Shown: piece by piece, positions 45,364 to 53,520 of the stretch
How the letters are laid out: every line of letters starts with the position of its first letter
Numbering within the stretch: position 1 is the stretch's first letter
Assembly (NCBI GenBank): GCA_043772905.1
Contig: JAYVFS010000180.1
Location: forward strand, 1 to 64,000
Length of the DNA stretch: 64,000 nucleotides
From: JAAFJT01 sp043772905
Lineage (GTDB): Bacteria; Bacteroidota; Bacteroidia; Chitinophagales; Saprospiraceae
Reading direction: 5' to 3'
Program-made: the position numbers and the translations under genes
The notes under the pieces: model-generated
What the model was told of the DNA's origin: nothing
Databases searched by the model: none
What the model saw: only the letters and a program-made list of their open reading frames with translations

Positions 45364-46482
45364 ATGTTAAAACATTGGTTAAAACCGCTTTCTCCTGACC
45401 TCTTTGCCGACCTTGAAGCATGGCATTTTGGCAAAAAAATCACCGCAGTCATTGCGGGGAATGAAAATACTGAGGGGGAGGGAATAGATTTAAAAACGAC
45501 AAAAATCGCTATTGTTGGCATCAACGAAGCCGAAGCAGACGCTGTCCGTGCCGTCCTTTATTCGTTGAGTTTTCCATTTCCAAAACTGAATATCGCCGAT
45601 TTGGGGAATATGCGTAAGCAAGACCCTTCTTTTATCATTCCATTGTTGACAGAATTGTTGCAAAGTGACATTGTGCCAATCCTTATTGGACATTCAGAAA
45701 CAAACATGTTACCGCAATTTCAAGCCTTTCATGCGCGTAAAAATACTGTTAATTTAGCGATTGTTGATGAAAAAATACGTTTTTCTCCTTCTTCGAAAGC
45801 AGAAAACTTGTTTTTACAAACGATTTTGGAAGACAATCACTTGTTCAACCTTAGTTTAATCGGTTTTCAATCGCATTATACTGACCCCTCAGTATTAAGC
45901 CTATTGGAGAAACGGCATTTTGAACTCATCCGTTTAGGCAAACTGCGTGCTGAACTGGAAGACATAGAACCGATTATTAGAGATGCTGATTTGGTTAGTT
46001 TTAACCTTGCCGCTATGAAAATGAGCGATGCACCGGGGCAACTCAACGGCTCGCCAAGTGGCTTAACGTCCGAAGAAGCCTGTCAAATAGCCCGATATGC
46101 AGGTATGAGCGACAAATTGACGAGTTTTGGCATATATGGCTATCGCAAAAATCTCGACAGCCTCGATCAAGCGACGGCACAAGTGGTGGCGCAAATGATT
46201 TGGTACTTCGCGGATGGTTTTTACAACCGAAAACAGGACTTTCCAATTCAAAAAGCCTTTAATCAACTGATGCAATATATTGTGCATGTCAAGTCTTTTG
46301 ATGAACAATTGACTTTTTGGCGCAGCAATAAAAGCGGTCGTTGGTGGATGGAAATTCCTGTGAAAACTCAAAAGAAACACGTGCGGCATCGCCTTATTCC
46401 TTGCTCTTATAATGACTATTTACAAGCCTGTAATGACGATTTACCTGAGCGGTTAATCCTTGCGTATCAACGGTTTACGTAA
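45364..46482 (+). CDS. Arginase/ureohydrolase-fold protein with degenerate metal sites
   Basis: The 372-residue protein aligns in order with ureohydrolases: KIAIVGINEAEADAVR, IVPILIGHSETNML, NLAIVDEKIRFS, LSLIGFQSHY and DLVSFNLAAMKMSDAPG, followed by the typical GLTSEEACQIARYAG. The metal-binding residues are largely missing: GGxH reads IGHSE, DAHxD reads VDEKIR and SFDVDxxDP reads SFNLAAMKMS. It is therefore unlikely to be a Mn-dependent formimidoylglutamase or arginase, although databases probably name it so. A C-terminal extension of about 90 residues with WRSNKSGRWWMEIP is basic. Iterated words encode NTEGEG (45467) and TDPSVL (45884). Confidence 0.85.
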   Translation: MLKHWLKPLSPDLFADLEAWHFGKKITAVIAGNENTEGEGIDLKTTKIAIVGINEAEADAVRAVLYSLSFPFPKLNIADLGNMRKQDPSFIIPLLTELLQSDIVPILIGHSETNMLPQFQAFHARKNTVNLAIVDEKIRFSPSSKAENLFLQTILEDNHLFNLSLIGFQSHYTDPSVLSLLEKRHFELIRLGKLRAELEDIEPIIRDADLVSFNLAAMKMSDAPGQLNGSPSGLTSEEACQIARYAGMSDKLTSFGIYGYRKNLDSLDQATAQVVAQMIWYFADGFYNRKQDFPIQKAFNQLMQYIVHVKSFDEQLTFWRSNKSGRWWMEIPVKTQKKHVRHRLIPCSYNDYLQACNDDLPERLILAYQRFT

Positions 46483-46617
46483 CATTCATCATTCCTCATT
46501 CATAATTCATCATTCCCCAAAGCAGCGTTTCCAAAACATAAAGCATCTCTTTTTTAGTTGTCCAAAAACCGATTTATTTTTGGATTAGAGCATCGAAGAA
46601 ACCTTAAATTACAGAAT

Positions 46618-47154
46618 GTGACGGAATACGAACTCATACAAGGCTGCCTACGCGAAGACCGTCGTACGCAACGAGAGTTGTTCAACCGCTATGCGGGGAA
46701 AATGATGACTGTTTGCCTTCGTTATGCTCGACACCGAATGGAAGCCGAGGATTTGTTGCAAGATGCGTTTATAAAAGTGTTTGATCATATCCAATCTTTT
46801 GAAGGAAAAGGCTCTTTTGAAGGGTGGATTCGGCGCATTGTGGTCAATACAGCTTTGAAAAACGTCAGTCGGCACTCATTTCAAAAAGAAGGCATTGGTT
46901 TAGAAGGTATTCAAGAGTCGTCAGAGGACCCCTCAGTATTTTCGCAACTTTCAGAGCAAGAATTGTTGGGTTTGATTTCGAGCCTACCTAATGGCTATCG
47001 TATTTGTTTCAATTTATATGTTATAGAGGGTTTTAGCCACCGCGAAATAGGGGAGATGTTGCATATCGAAGAAAGCACCTCTCGCTCTCAATTGGTCAAA
47101 GCGCGGAATATGTTGCAAAATATGGTTCTAAAATCTCAAAAAATCACATTATGA
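46618..47154 (+). CDS. ECF-type RNA polymerase sigma factor
   Basis: An extracytoplasmic-function sigma factor. The start is placed at GTG 46618 because family members begin TEYELIQGCLREDRRTQREL; a TTG at 46558 adds 20 residues. Region 2 reads RYARHRMEAEDLLQDAFIKVFDHIQSF, with GSFEGWIRRIVVNTAL. Region 4 reads LPNGYRICFNLYVIEGFSHREIGEMLHIEESTSRSQL. The final ATGA is shared with the next gene, indicating tight coupling to its probable regulator. The iterated word (46928) encodes EDPSVFS in the inter-domain linker. Confidence 0.93.
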   Translation: MTEYELIQGCLREDRRTQRELFNRYAGKMMTVCLRYARHRMEAEDLLQDAFIKVFDHIQSFEGKGSFEGWIRRIVVNTALKNVSRHSFQKEGIGLEGIQESSEDPSVFSQLSEQELLGLISSLPNGYRICFNLYVIEGFSHREIGEMLHIEESTSRSQLVKARNMLQNMVLKSQKITL

Positions 47155-48998
47155 GCGAAAATAGACATCCATACGACGATTTTTTTCAGAAAAAACTCGG
47201 CAATCACGAGTCTTCTGTTTCAGACGATTTGTTCAATCGTTTGATGACAGACCGTTCTATGCGCCAAAAACTCGACAACCACGATTCCCCAGTTAACGAC
47301 GATATTTTTAATCATCTCATGCGCAACCGTGAAGGTTCGGACGAACAGCCTTCAGATGCACCTTTGCGTGAGCGATTGACGGAACACCCTTCGGCTGTTC
47401 CAAAAGATACTTTCAATGAAATTATAGTGGAAAAGGAACGGCGGCGGCGGGCTTTGGCTTGGCGTTCAGCGACAGCCATTTTATTATTCTTTTTGACTTA
47501 TTTAATGTTTGTTAATCGTGATTTAATTTTTAATAATAACACAATTAATAAAGTTAATTCTATTGATTTAAATAAAACTAAATCACAAGTGGATAATGAT
47601 TTAAATCAAAATAAAATAGATAATTCTTTAATTGTTGATAACGATAATTTAGTTCTTGAAAAGAATAATAAAATTATTAGAGAATTAAAATCAAACAATA
47701 ATAAAGATAAAATCAATGATATTAAATATCAAAACAATGATAATAGTGATAAATTAATTGAAAATAGAAATAAAATAACTGTTGATAATAAAGATAAGAC
47801 AATTGTAGCTAATACTAATTTAAAAGCCATTAATAATAATAATCAATCAGCAATAATTAATAATCAATTAAAAATTACTGAGGGGGGCATTTCTAAATTA
47901 AAGACAAATAATAGCCCATCAACAATTAGCAATAATCAATTAAAAAATAATTCCTCAAACACGGTTTCTAATTCGGCAAATGTAGTCACAAAAAACGCAG
48001 CGCCACAGCAAATTATAAAGCCCACTTTTACTTCTACGTCTTTAACAAATGATGTAGAACAAGGAGATAAAGGAGTTGATAGCAAAGTTTTGAAAACGGA
48101 CAATAGTGTCGTTTTTAATGCTTCGCTTTCGACTCCGGATGCTCCAAATCAAGCTTTTGATAATTTGAGCATTTTACAAGTTAAGAACATCGCTTTGCCA
48201 ACTAAAAAATTAGAAAATCCATGTGCTGGACCGGGTGACGGTTGCCCAACTTTTGGCAAAAAACGTCAGCGTGGGAGTGGTGGAAAATCTATTTATGTGG
48301 ATATTTATGGTGCACCTGAATACGCTTTCCGTCGTTTATCTGAAAATCTACCTGAAAATAAAAACTATCTACATGCGCGTGATACAGTAGAAAAGCCGTG
48401 GTATGCATTCAGCGCAGGCGCACGTGTTTCTTTTGTTTTTGGCAATGGTTTGGCTTTACGGACAGGTTTTGTGTATGCTCAAACGAATGAAACGGCTGTT
48501 TTTGACAGCCTTGGTATTGGTAGTAAAACTGTTGTAGAGACTTATGTGCCACGTACAGGTGGTGGTTTCGATACGATTCGCAAAACGGAGATTACAAGCG
48601 GTATTTTCCGCACGACAAAATACAATCGGTATCGCTCTATTGACATTCCGTTACAACTTGGTTTTGAATTCCCACTCAATGATTATTGGTCATTTAGCAT
48701 CAATGGGGGCGCAAATTTCAATATTTCAGCTTGGCGCAAAGCGGATATTTTGGGCGATAAAGGCACACGTTTAGATGTATCAAGCGGTTTTGGTGAACCG
48801 AATCCTGTTTTTAATAACACATTGGGTATCAGCGTCTTTGGCAGCGTTGCCGCTTATCGGCAGTTAACGGGTAATTTGCAATTGGTCATTGAGCCTTCCG
48901 TTAGGCATTATTTGCAGCCGATAACCCGCAGCGATTATGCCTTGAAACAGGCTTATACAAATGGCGGCTTGATTTTAGGATTGCGCTACCGATTCTAA
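47151..48998 (+). CDS. Trans-envelope protein: cytoplasmic repeats, TM helix, Asn-rich spacer, beta-barrel
   Basis: A 615-residue protein coupled by ATGA to the sigma factor. Residues 1-100 contain three repeats of about 30 residues resembling KLDNHDSPVNDDIFNHLM, rich in charges and likely cytoplasmic. One membrane helix follows (about 108-124, SATAILLFFLTYLMFVN). Residues 125-275 are an extremely Asn/Lys/Ile-rich, AT-only-codon spacer. The C-terminal 230 residues form an outer-membrane beta-barrel-like domain (YAFSAGARVSFVFGNGLALRTGFVYAQ, ending GLILGLRYRF). The order suggests a one-chain anti-sigma and outer-membrane sensor. The iterated word (47875) encodes TEGGIS at the edge of the spacer. 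Confidence 0.82.
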   Translation: MSENRHPYDDFFQKKLGNHESSVSDDLFNRLMTDRSMRQKLDNHDSPVNDDIFNHLMRNREGSDEQPSDAPLRERLTEHPSAVPKDTFNEIIVEKERRRRALAWRSATAILLFFLTYLMFVNRDLIFNNNTINKVNSIDLNKTKSQVDNDLNQNKIDNSLIVDNDNLVLEKNNKIIRELKSNNNKDKINDIKYQNNDNSDKLIENRNKITVDNKDKTIVANTNLKAINNNNQSAIINNQLKITEGGISKLKTNNSPSTISNNQLKNNSSNTVSNSANVVTKNAAPQQIIKPTFTSTSLTNDVEQGDKGVDSKVLKTDNSVVFNASLSTPDAPNQAFDNLSILQVKNIALPTKKLENPCAGPGDGCPTFGKKRQRGSGGKSIYVDIYGAPEYAFRRLSENLPENKNYLHARDTVEKPWYAFSAGARVSFVFGNGLALRTGFVYAQTNETAVFDSLGIGSKTVVETYVPRTGGGFDTIRKTEITSGIFRTTKYNRYRSIDIPLQLGFEFPLNDYWSFSINGGANFNISAWRKADILGDKGTRLDVSSGFGEPNPVFNNTLGISVFGSVAAYRQLTGNLQLVIEPSVRHYLQPITRSDYALKQAYTNGGLILGLRYRF

Positions 48999-49171
48999 AA
49001 TTTTTATAGCAAATTTATAGCAAACAAAGCAGCATTTTTAATACTCAAAGACTCTACTTTTTAACGACAATAATAAAACACAATAGTAGCTACTTGTCTT
49101 TTTCCAAAATTGATTTTGGGTTGATTGTCAATGAATTATACACGTTTTATTTTTAAAAAGACATTGAAAAA

Positions 49172-50209
49172 ATGAAAAAATTCGCATACTATATAGCGGC
49201 TTTCTTACTCGTTTTTGCGGCAGCAAGCTGTAAGAAAGACAGTTCTGAATTTATACCAATAGAGACGATTACGATTATTGAAGGCGATACGATTTGGGAC
49301 GATGATTTATCAGCAAAAAGCAATTTATCAACGACTCTTTTGCCCCCCCTCAGTATAGAAAAGCTTGTGAGCCAACTCAGTGCTGAACCGAAACATGATA
49401 CATGTAATGCAGAACGCGGTGGTACGATAATAATACCAGACAATGTAACTGTAACGATACCTGCAAATGCTTGTGTCAATCTGCTAAACAAACCTTGTAC
49501 TGGAAAATTAGATGTAGAAATATTGGTTTTGAGAAAAAAAGGCGACTTTATTGCTTACAATTTGCCAACTTCTTCGCTTGGCAGACAGTTGATTTCAGGA
49601 GGTGTTGTGTCTGTAAAAGTCCGTCAAAATGGTCAAGAAGTCAGGTTAGCCTTAGGAAAAGCGATAAAAGTAAGTTATGTGATGACCGAACCCGACAATC
49701 AAATGCAGCTTTTTGATGGCAAAATAGATGGCCGTTTCAAGTTTGATTGGTTGCCTATTTCTCTTTTGGGTACAGGCGTGGTGCTGCCCAATGTAACGAT
49801 TTGGGCGGACTCATCGCAACTGCGTAGAGGTTACAACCTCGTTCTCGACCGTTTTGGCTTGATTAATTGCGACAAATTAAGCGGTGATAGTACCAGTTTT
49901 AACAATAAATTTAGTGTGACTTTACCTGAAACTTTTACGAATGTCAACACTTCCGTTTATGTCGCTTTCAAAAATATGAATTCGGTGCTTTCGTTGACAG
50001 GCGATGCCAGAACAAAAGCGTTTGTCGCCAGTGGACGGGGTTTGCCAATTGGTCGGGTCGTGACGATTGTCACGATGAGTTATATTCGGGATAAATTTTA
50101 TTTTGCAAAACAAGAGGTGACGATTCAAAGTACAACGGGACAGACGGTTAAATTAACGCCTGTTGTTATGGAAAAAGAAGAAGTAAAAGCAATGCTCAAT
50201 AACCTTTAA
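49172..50209 (+). CDS. Lipoprotein with ZU5-like region, unknown function
   Basis: The 345-residue protein begins with a lipoprotein signal (FLLVFAAASCKKDSSE, cysteine at about 20). Residues of about 85-185 (GGTIIIPDNVTVTIPANACV, KLDVEILVLRKKGDF, SGGVVSVKVRQNGQEVRLA) resemble the ZU5-like beta domain of Bacteroidota surface proteins. The rest is beta-rich. It follows the sigma/barrel pair but has a 173-base gap, so linkage is uncertain. An iterated word with seven G (49342) encodes PPLSIEK. Confidence 0.75.
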   Translation: MKKFAYYIAAFLLVFAAASCKKDSSEFIPIETITIIEGDTIWDDDLSAKSNLSTTLLPPLSIEKLVSQLSAEPKHDTCNAERGGTIIIPDNVTVTIPANACVNLLNKPCTGKLDVEILVLRKKGDFIAYNLPTSSLGRQLISGGVVSVKVRQNGQEVRLALGKAIKVSYVMTEPDNQMQLFDGKIDGRFKFDWLPISLLGTGVVLPNVTIWADSSQLRRGYNLVLDRFGLINCDKLSGDSTSFNNKFSVTLPETFTNVNTSVYVAFKNMNSVLSLTGDARTKAFVASGRGLPIGRVVTIVTMSYIRDKFYFAKQEVTIQSTTGQTVKLTPVVMEKEEVKAMLNNL

Positions 50210-50308
50210 GTAGATGATAGTGGATAATGCATAGTTGATAATGCATGTTCGTTTTAACCTTCAAAGCATAAAAAACAATTCTCATTCCTTCATGTTCTGA
50301 ATATAGTT

Positions 50309-50346
50309 AAAGTCCTCGGTGTCACTGACACGCGAGGACTTTTTTA
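50309..50346 (+). terminator. Rho-independent terminator
   Basis: AAAGTCCTCG/CGAGGACTTTTTT stem after the lipoprotein gene. Confidence 0.88.
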
Positions 50347-50449
50347 GTTGTTAATTATGAATGATAAATGATGAACGATGAATAACGCAAAATATTGACT
50401 ATCAAATAGTTGCATTATTCATCGTTCATCATTTATCATTCATAATTAC
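50346..50449. repeat. AT-rich ATGATAAATGATGAACG inverted microrepeat
   Basis: GTTAATTATGAATGATAAAT faces ATTTATCATTCATAATTAC, forming a stem of about 40 pairs. Its right end meets the GIN gene stop (50450). Confidence 0.88.
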
Positions 50450-51247
50450 TTACTTCGTTTTTATCTCACCACTCCCCATTGCCTTCGATTTTACTGAGGG
50501 GGGATTTCCTGAATAGCGAATATCGCCAGAACCCATGATGTGTGCATCAAGGCTTTCGGTTGCGTGGCAATTGATGTTGCCCGAACCTGTTGTTTGTGCT
50601 TCTGCTGATTTGGTTACAAAATCGTCGGCATCAATATCACCAGAGCCAGTTACTTGAAATTCGGCTTTGTCGCCTGTTCCTTTAATTTCAAAATTACCTG
50701 AACCTAATACCGTTGCCTTTAACTCTGTTGCTGTTGTTGAACCCATTTTGATGTCGCCACTGCCGCCGATTTCGACATTTATTTTCTTTGCGGTCAAACC
50801 ATCGGTAGTCTTGATATTGCCTGAACCAGAGACTTTTAGGTTTAAATCATCAGAATTGAAAGCCGTTTCGACCGTCATATTGCCCGAACCGCTGAGTTCT
50901 ATGCTGGATACTGAGGGGGTCTCGATATAGACATTGAGTTTGTCGAAGTTCAAATTCCAAGAGCCTTCCTTGAATTTGATGCGTAAAATGCCGTTCTCAA
51001 CGACAGTTTCTAATATTTCTAAGATGTTTTGTTGACCTTCAACGACGACTTTATAAGCAGAGCCTTGCTTTATGAAAACATCAGCCGAAGCCATGAGGTC
51101 AATGCCTTTGAAGTCTTTTGCGTCGCGTTCCTGTTTTTCCATAGCGCCTTTGCCTGTAATACGTTTGGTGTTAAGAAGCCCGAAACCATCGTCGCAAGAC
51201 GTAAGTAAAAATAAGAAAGCGCATGATGCAATGATTAATTTTTTCAT
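50450..51247 (-). CDS. Head-GIN domain (DUF2807) lipoprotein
   Basis: A 265-residue protein with a lipoprotein signal (LFLLTSCDDG). The rest is the GIN/DUF2807 fold, a beta-helix built of GSGNxxxxx units (VSGSGNIKTTDG, IGGSGDIKMGS, TGSGDIDADD, MGSGDIRYSG). Such proteins are putative surface adhesins or autotransporter-like exports in Bacteroidota. A paralogue lies immediately upstream (51441-52259) in the same direction. Iterated words encode NPPSVKS (50491) and TPSVSS (50908). Confidence 0.9.
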   Translation of the reverse strand: MKKLIIASCAFLFLLTSCDDGFGLLNTKRITGKGAMEKQERDAKDFKGIDLMASADVFIKQGSAYKVVVEGQQNILEILETVVENGILRIKFKEGSWNLNFDKLNVYIETPSVSSIELSGSGNMTVETAFNSDDLNLKVSGSGNIKTTDGLTAKKINVEIGGSGDIKMGSTTATELKATVLGSGNFEIKGTGDKAEFQVTGSGDIDADDFVTKSAEAQTTGSGNINCHATESLDAHIMGSGDIRYSGNPPSVKSKAMGSGEIKTK

Positions 51248-51346
51248 TTTTTGAACTGGTTGAATGAATGGATGATGAATTGTTTTACCTGTTTGATGCC
51301 TGTTTTGTGAAAAAGGTTTCAGGCAAAGTCGCTTTTTTCATAAAAA

Positions 51347-51378
51347 AAGAGAAATATACCCCTCAGTATATTTCTCTT
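51347..51378 (-). terminator. Terminator with an iterated word as its loop
   Basis: Arms AAGAGAAATATA and TATATTTCTCTT flank exactly CCCCTCAG. On the minus strand the stem-loop is followed by a T-run. It ends the 51441 gene. Confidence 0.88.
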
Positions 51379-51440
51379 ATATTTAAGATTCCCAAAATTC
51401 AGCATTCAAGTTTTGTGATTGAAATTTGAAATTTTAGAAT

Positions 51441-52259
51441 TTATCTCGATTTAATATCACCACTGCCAGACACGCGCGTCCGAACAGAAGCAGGTTTGCC
51501 AGAATAGCGAATATCGCCTGAACCGCTGATGGTCGCATCCAATTCTTTTGTCACATTAAGCGAAATATTACCCGAGCCACTGACAGTGCAATGGGCTTTT
51601 TGAGCTTTCAGATTTTCAGCTTTCAAATCGCCAGAGCCACTGATGGTTAAATCAACAGACTCGGCAGAACCTGCCAAATCGACATCGCCAGAGCCGCTGA
51701 TGCCTACTGAAAGGTCACCATATTTGAGGTTGTTAAGGTCGAAATCGCCTGAACCACTGATGTTAACCGTTAATTTTTCGCCTGAAAGTGTCCCTTCTGC
51801 TTCAACATTGCCACTTCCCGACATGCCGAGATAGTCGAAAGACGGTGCTTCAAGTGTGATTTTCAAAGGTTCGTTGTAGCCAATCGAATAACCTTTTTCA
51901 AAGCTAATTTTCAGATTGCCATCCACAACTTCTGTTTTTAGAAGGGAAAGGATGTTTTTTTGCCCTGAAACAGTGACTTTGTAACTGCCTGATGTTTGTT
52001 TCAAAGTAATATCGGCACTGATACTTGATTTGAAACCTTTGAAGTTTTTGATGTTGCGATTTTCTGTTACAGAGCTTCCTTCACCACGGACTTTTTCACC
52101 GCCGCTCCAATTGTTCCAGTTGCCGTTATCGTTGTCGTTGTTTCTGTGTTTTGATTCCTTTTTGACTTCTTTTTTTTCTTTTATGGTTTCAGTTTGTTGT
52201 GCATAAGTGCTTAGATTCATTGCTAAAAATGCCATAGCGAGGCAGATGAACTTTTTCAT
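51441..52259 (-). CDS. Head-GIN domain (DUF2807) secreted protein, paralogue
   Basis: A 272-residue protein with a cleavable signal peptide (ending STYAQQ) and a charged, disordered segment (KESKHRNNDNDNGNWNNW). The same GSG-repeat beta-helix as its neighbour follows (ISGSGDFDLNNL, VSGSGNISLNV, YSGKPASVRTRVSGSGDIKS). The parallel endings DIRYSG-PPSV/PASV-SGSGDIKS show recent common origin. Here the PASV position is not encoded by the iterated word (GCTTCTGTTCG codons), which contrasts with PPSV in the copy next door. Confidence 0.9.
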   Translation of the reverse strand: MKKFICLAMAFLAMNLSTYAQQTETIKEKKEVKKESKHRNNDNDNGNWNNWSGGEKVRGEGSSVTENRNIKNFKGFKSSISADITLKQTSGSYKVTVSGQKNILSLLKTEVVDGNLKISFEKGYSIGYNEPLKITLEAPSFDYLGMSGSGNVEAEGTLSGEKLTVNISGSGDFDLNNLKYGDLSVGISGSGDVDLAGSAESVDLTISGSGDLKAENLKAQKAHCTVSGSGNISLNVTKELDATISGSGDIRYSGKPASVRTRVSGSGDIKSR

Positions 52260-52376
52260 AATGTTACAATTTTTAATTTTGTTTAAAAAATGATTTTAAT
52301 GACTGTTACCAACAGACACAGAAAGACAGTTCAAAGTTGCAAAGCCCCTACGATTGTTTTCGTAGAAATCTAAAGT

Positions 52377-53366
52377 TTAACAAAATTTATCCCACTCGTG
52401 TTTTAATTGTGCTCGATTGACTGGAACGACTCCCGCAACTTCACAAACTTGACTACCCGCCAGATTCGACAATTGAGCAATTATATCACTGCCCAAATCT
52501 AAGGCAAGACATAGCGCCGCGACACTGATGACCGTATCGCCTGCACCACTGACATCAGCAATGTTGCGTGGCTGTGTGGGGTAAATTTTAGACACCTCAG
52601 TATCTATATCATCTAAGAACAAACCCTTACTCGATAGCGTAATCATGGTGTAACGATTGGCTAATTCGTTGTTTAAAAAAGCCGTTGCTTCTTGCAGCGA
52701 GTTGAGTTCGGGCTTGATGTCAAACGGTACGGCATCGCGTATTTCTTTTAAGTTGGGCTTAAAAAGGGTCGCATTTTTATAACTCAAAAAGTTATGACGT
52801 TTAGGGTCAACGGCTGTCGGAATGTTAAGACGAACGGCTTCGGACATAATGTCTTGAATGGTGTCAAGTGACAAAACGCCTTTGTTATAGTCTTGAAAAA
52901 TAATGACGTTTATATTTTGTTTTTCTAAAAAATCTTTAATTTTTGATGAAAAATCAAGCCGAAAAGTCTCATCTAAGTCGTTTGTGATTTCGCTGTCCAC
53001 CCGCAACATTTGATGTGTTCCAGCCATGATGCGCGTTTTGACGGTTGTTACACGCTTATCGGAAGCGACAATGCCAACAGTTGGCAAGTCATTTTTTGTC
53101 ATTAAATTCAAAAAATCACCCCCCTCAGTATCTGCGCCAATGACGCTGAAAAGATAAGGTGTTGCGCCCATCGCTTTGATGTTTAATGCGACATTGGCTG
53201 CACCGCCGAGACGGTCTTCGGTGTTGCGTAATTCGACGACAGGAACGGGTGCTTCGGGCGAAATGCGGTTGACTTTGCCGTGCCAATAACGGTCTATCAT
53301 CACATCGCCAATGATGAGGACGTTGACTTGTGCGAGTTGGTCAAAAAGGTCTGTTGTATTGTGCAT
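52377..53366 (-). CDS. Heptose 7-phosphate kinase (RfaE1/HldE kinase domain)
   Basis: A PfkB/ribokinase-fold kinase phosphorylating D-glycero-beta-D-manno-heptose 7-phosphate in LPS inner-core synthesis. I start at the ATG 53364-53366, which directly follows a -7 box, over an upstream ATG. NVLIIGDVMIDRYWHGKVNRISPEAPVPVV, GGAANVALNIKAMGA and the catalytic DVSGAGDTVISVAA are all present. The adenylyltransferase half of HldE is absent, so it is the separate kinase form. The waaA neighbour also acts in the inner core. Iterated word 53118 encodes DTEGGDF. Confidence 0.93.
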   Translation of the reverse strand: MHNTTDLFDQLAQVNVLIIGDVMIDRYWHGKVNRISPEAPVPVVELRNTEDRLGGAANVALNIKAMGATPYLFSVIGADTEGGDFLNLMTKNDLPTVGIVASDKRVTTVKTRIMAGTHQMLRVDSEITNDLDETFRLDFSSKIKDFLEKQNINVIIFQDYNKGVLSLDTIQDIMSEAVRLNIPTAVDPKRHNFLSYKNATLFKPNLKEIRDAVPFDIKPELNSLQEATAFLNNELANRYTMITLSSKGLFLDDIDTEVSKIYPTQPRNIADVSGAGDTVISVAALCLALDLGSDIIAQLSNLAGSQVCEVAGVVPVNRAQLKHEWDKFC

Positions 53367-53370
53367 GGCG

Positions 53371-53378
53371 CAAAAATA
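53371..53378 (-). promoter_or_regulatory. -7 element giving leaderless heptose kinase mRNA
   Basis: The complement reads TATTTTTG, then CGCC, then the ATG. This decides the start codon used. Confidence 0.65.
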
Positions 53379-53413
53379 ATAAAGTAATGGTGAATAGACT
53401 TGTTCAATCATTA

Positions 53414-53510
53414 TTTTTTGTCATTCTGAACGCAGTAAAAGAATCTGTATAAATAATTGAAAATGAATGTTTTATACAGATTCTTTCACTACGTTCAGAA
53501 TGACAAAAAA
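53414..53510. repeat. TCATTCTGAACG-type inverted repeat
   Basis: TTTTTTGTCATTCTGAACG and its complement CGTTCAGAATGACAAAAAA bound a stem of about 40 pairs, interrupted by an AT loop. It separates waaA from the kinase gene and can terminate in both directions. Confidence 0.9.
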
Positions 53511-53520
53511 AGGGGCGTTA

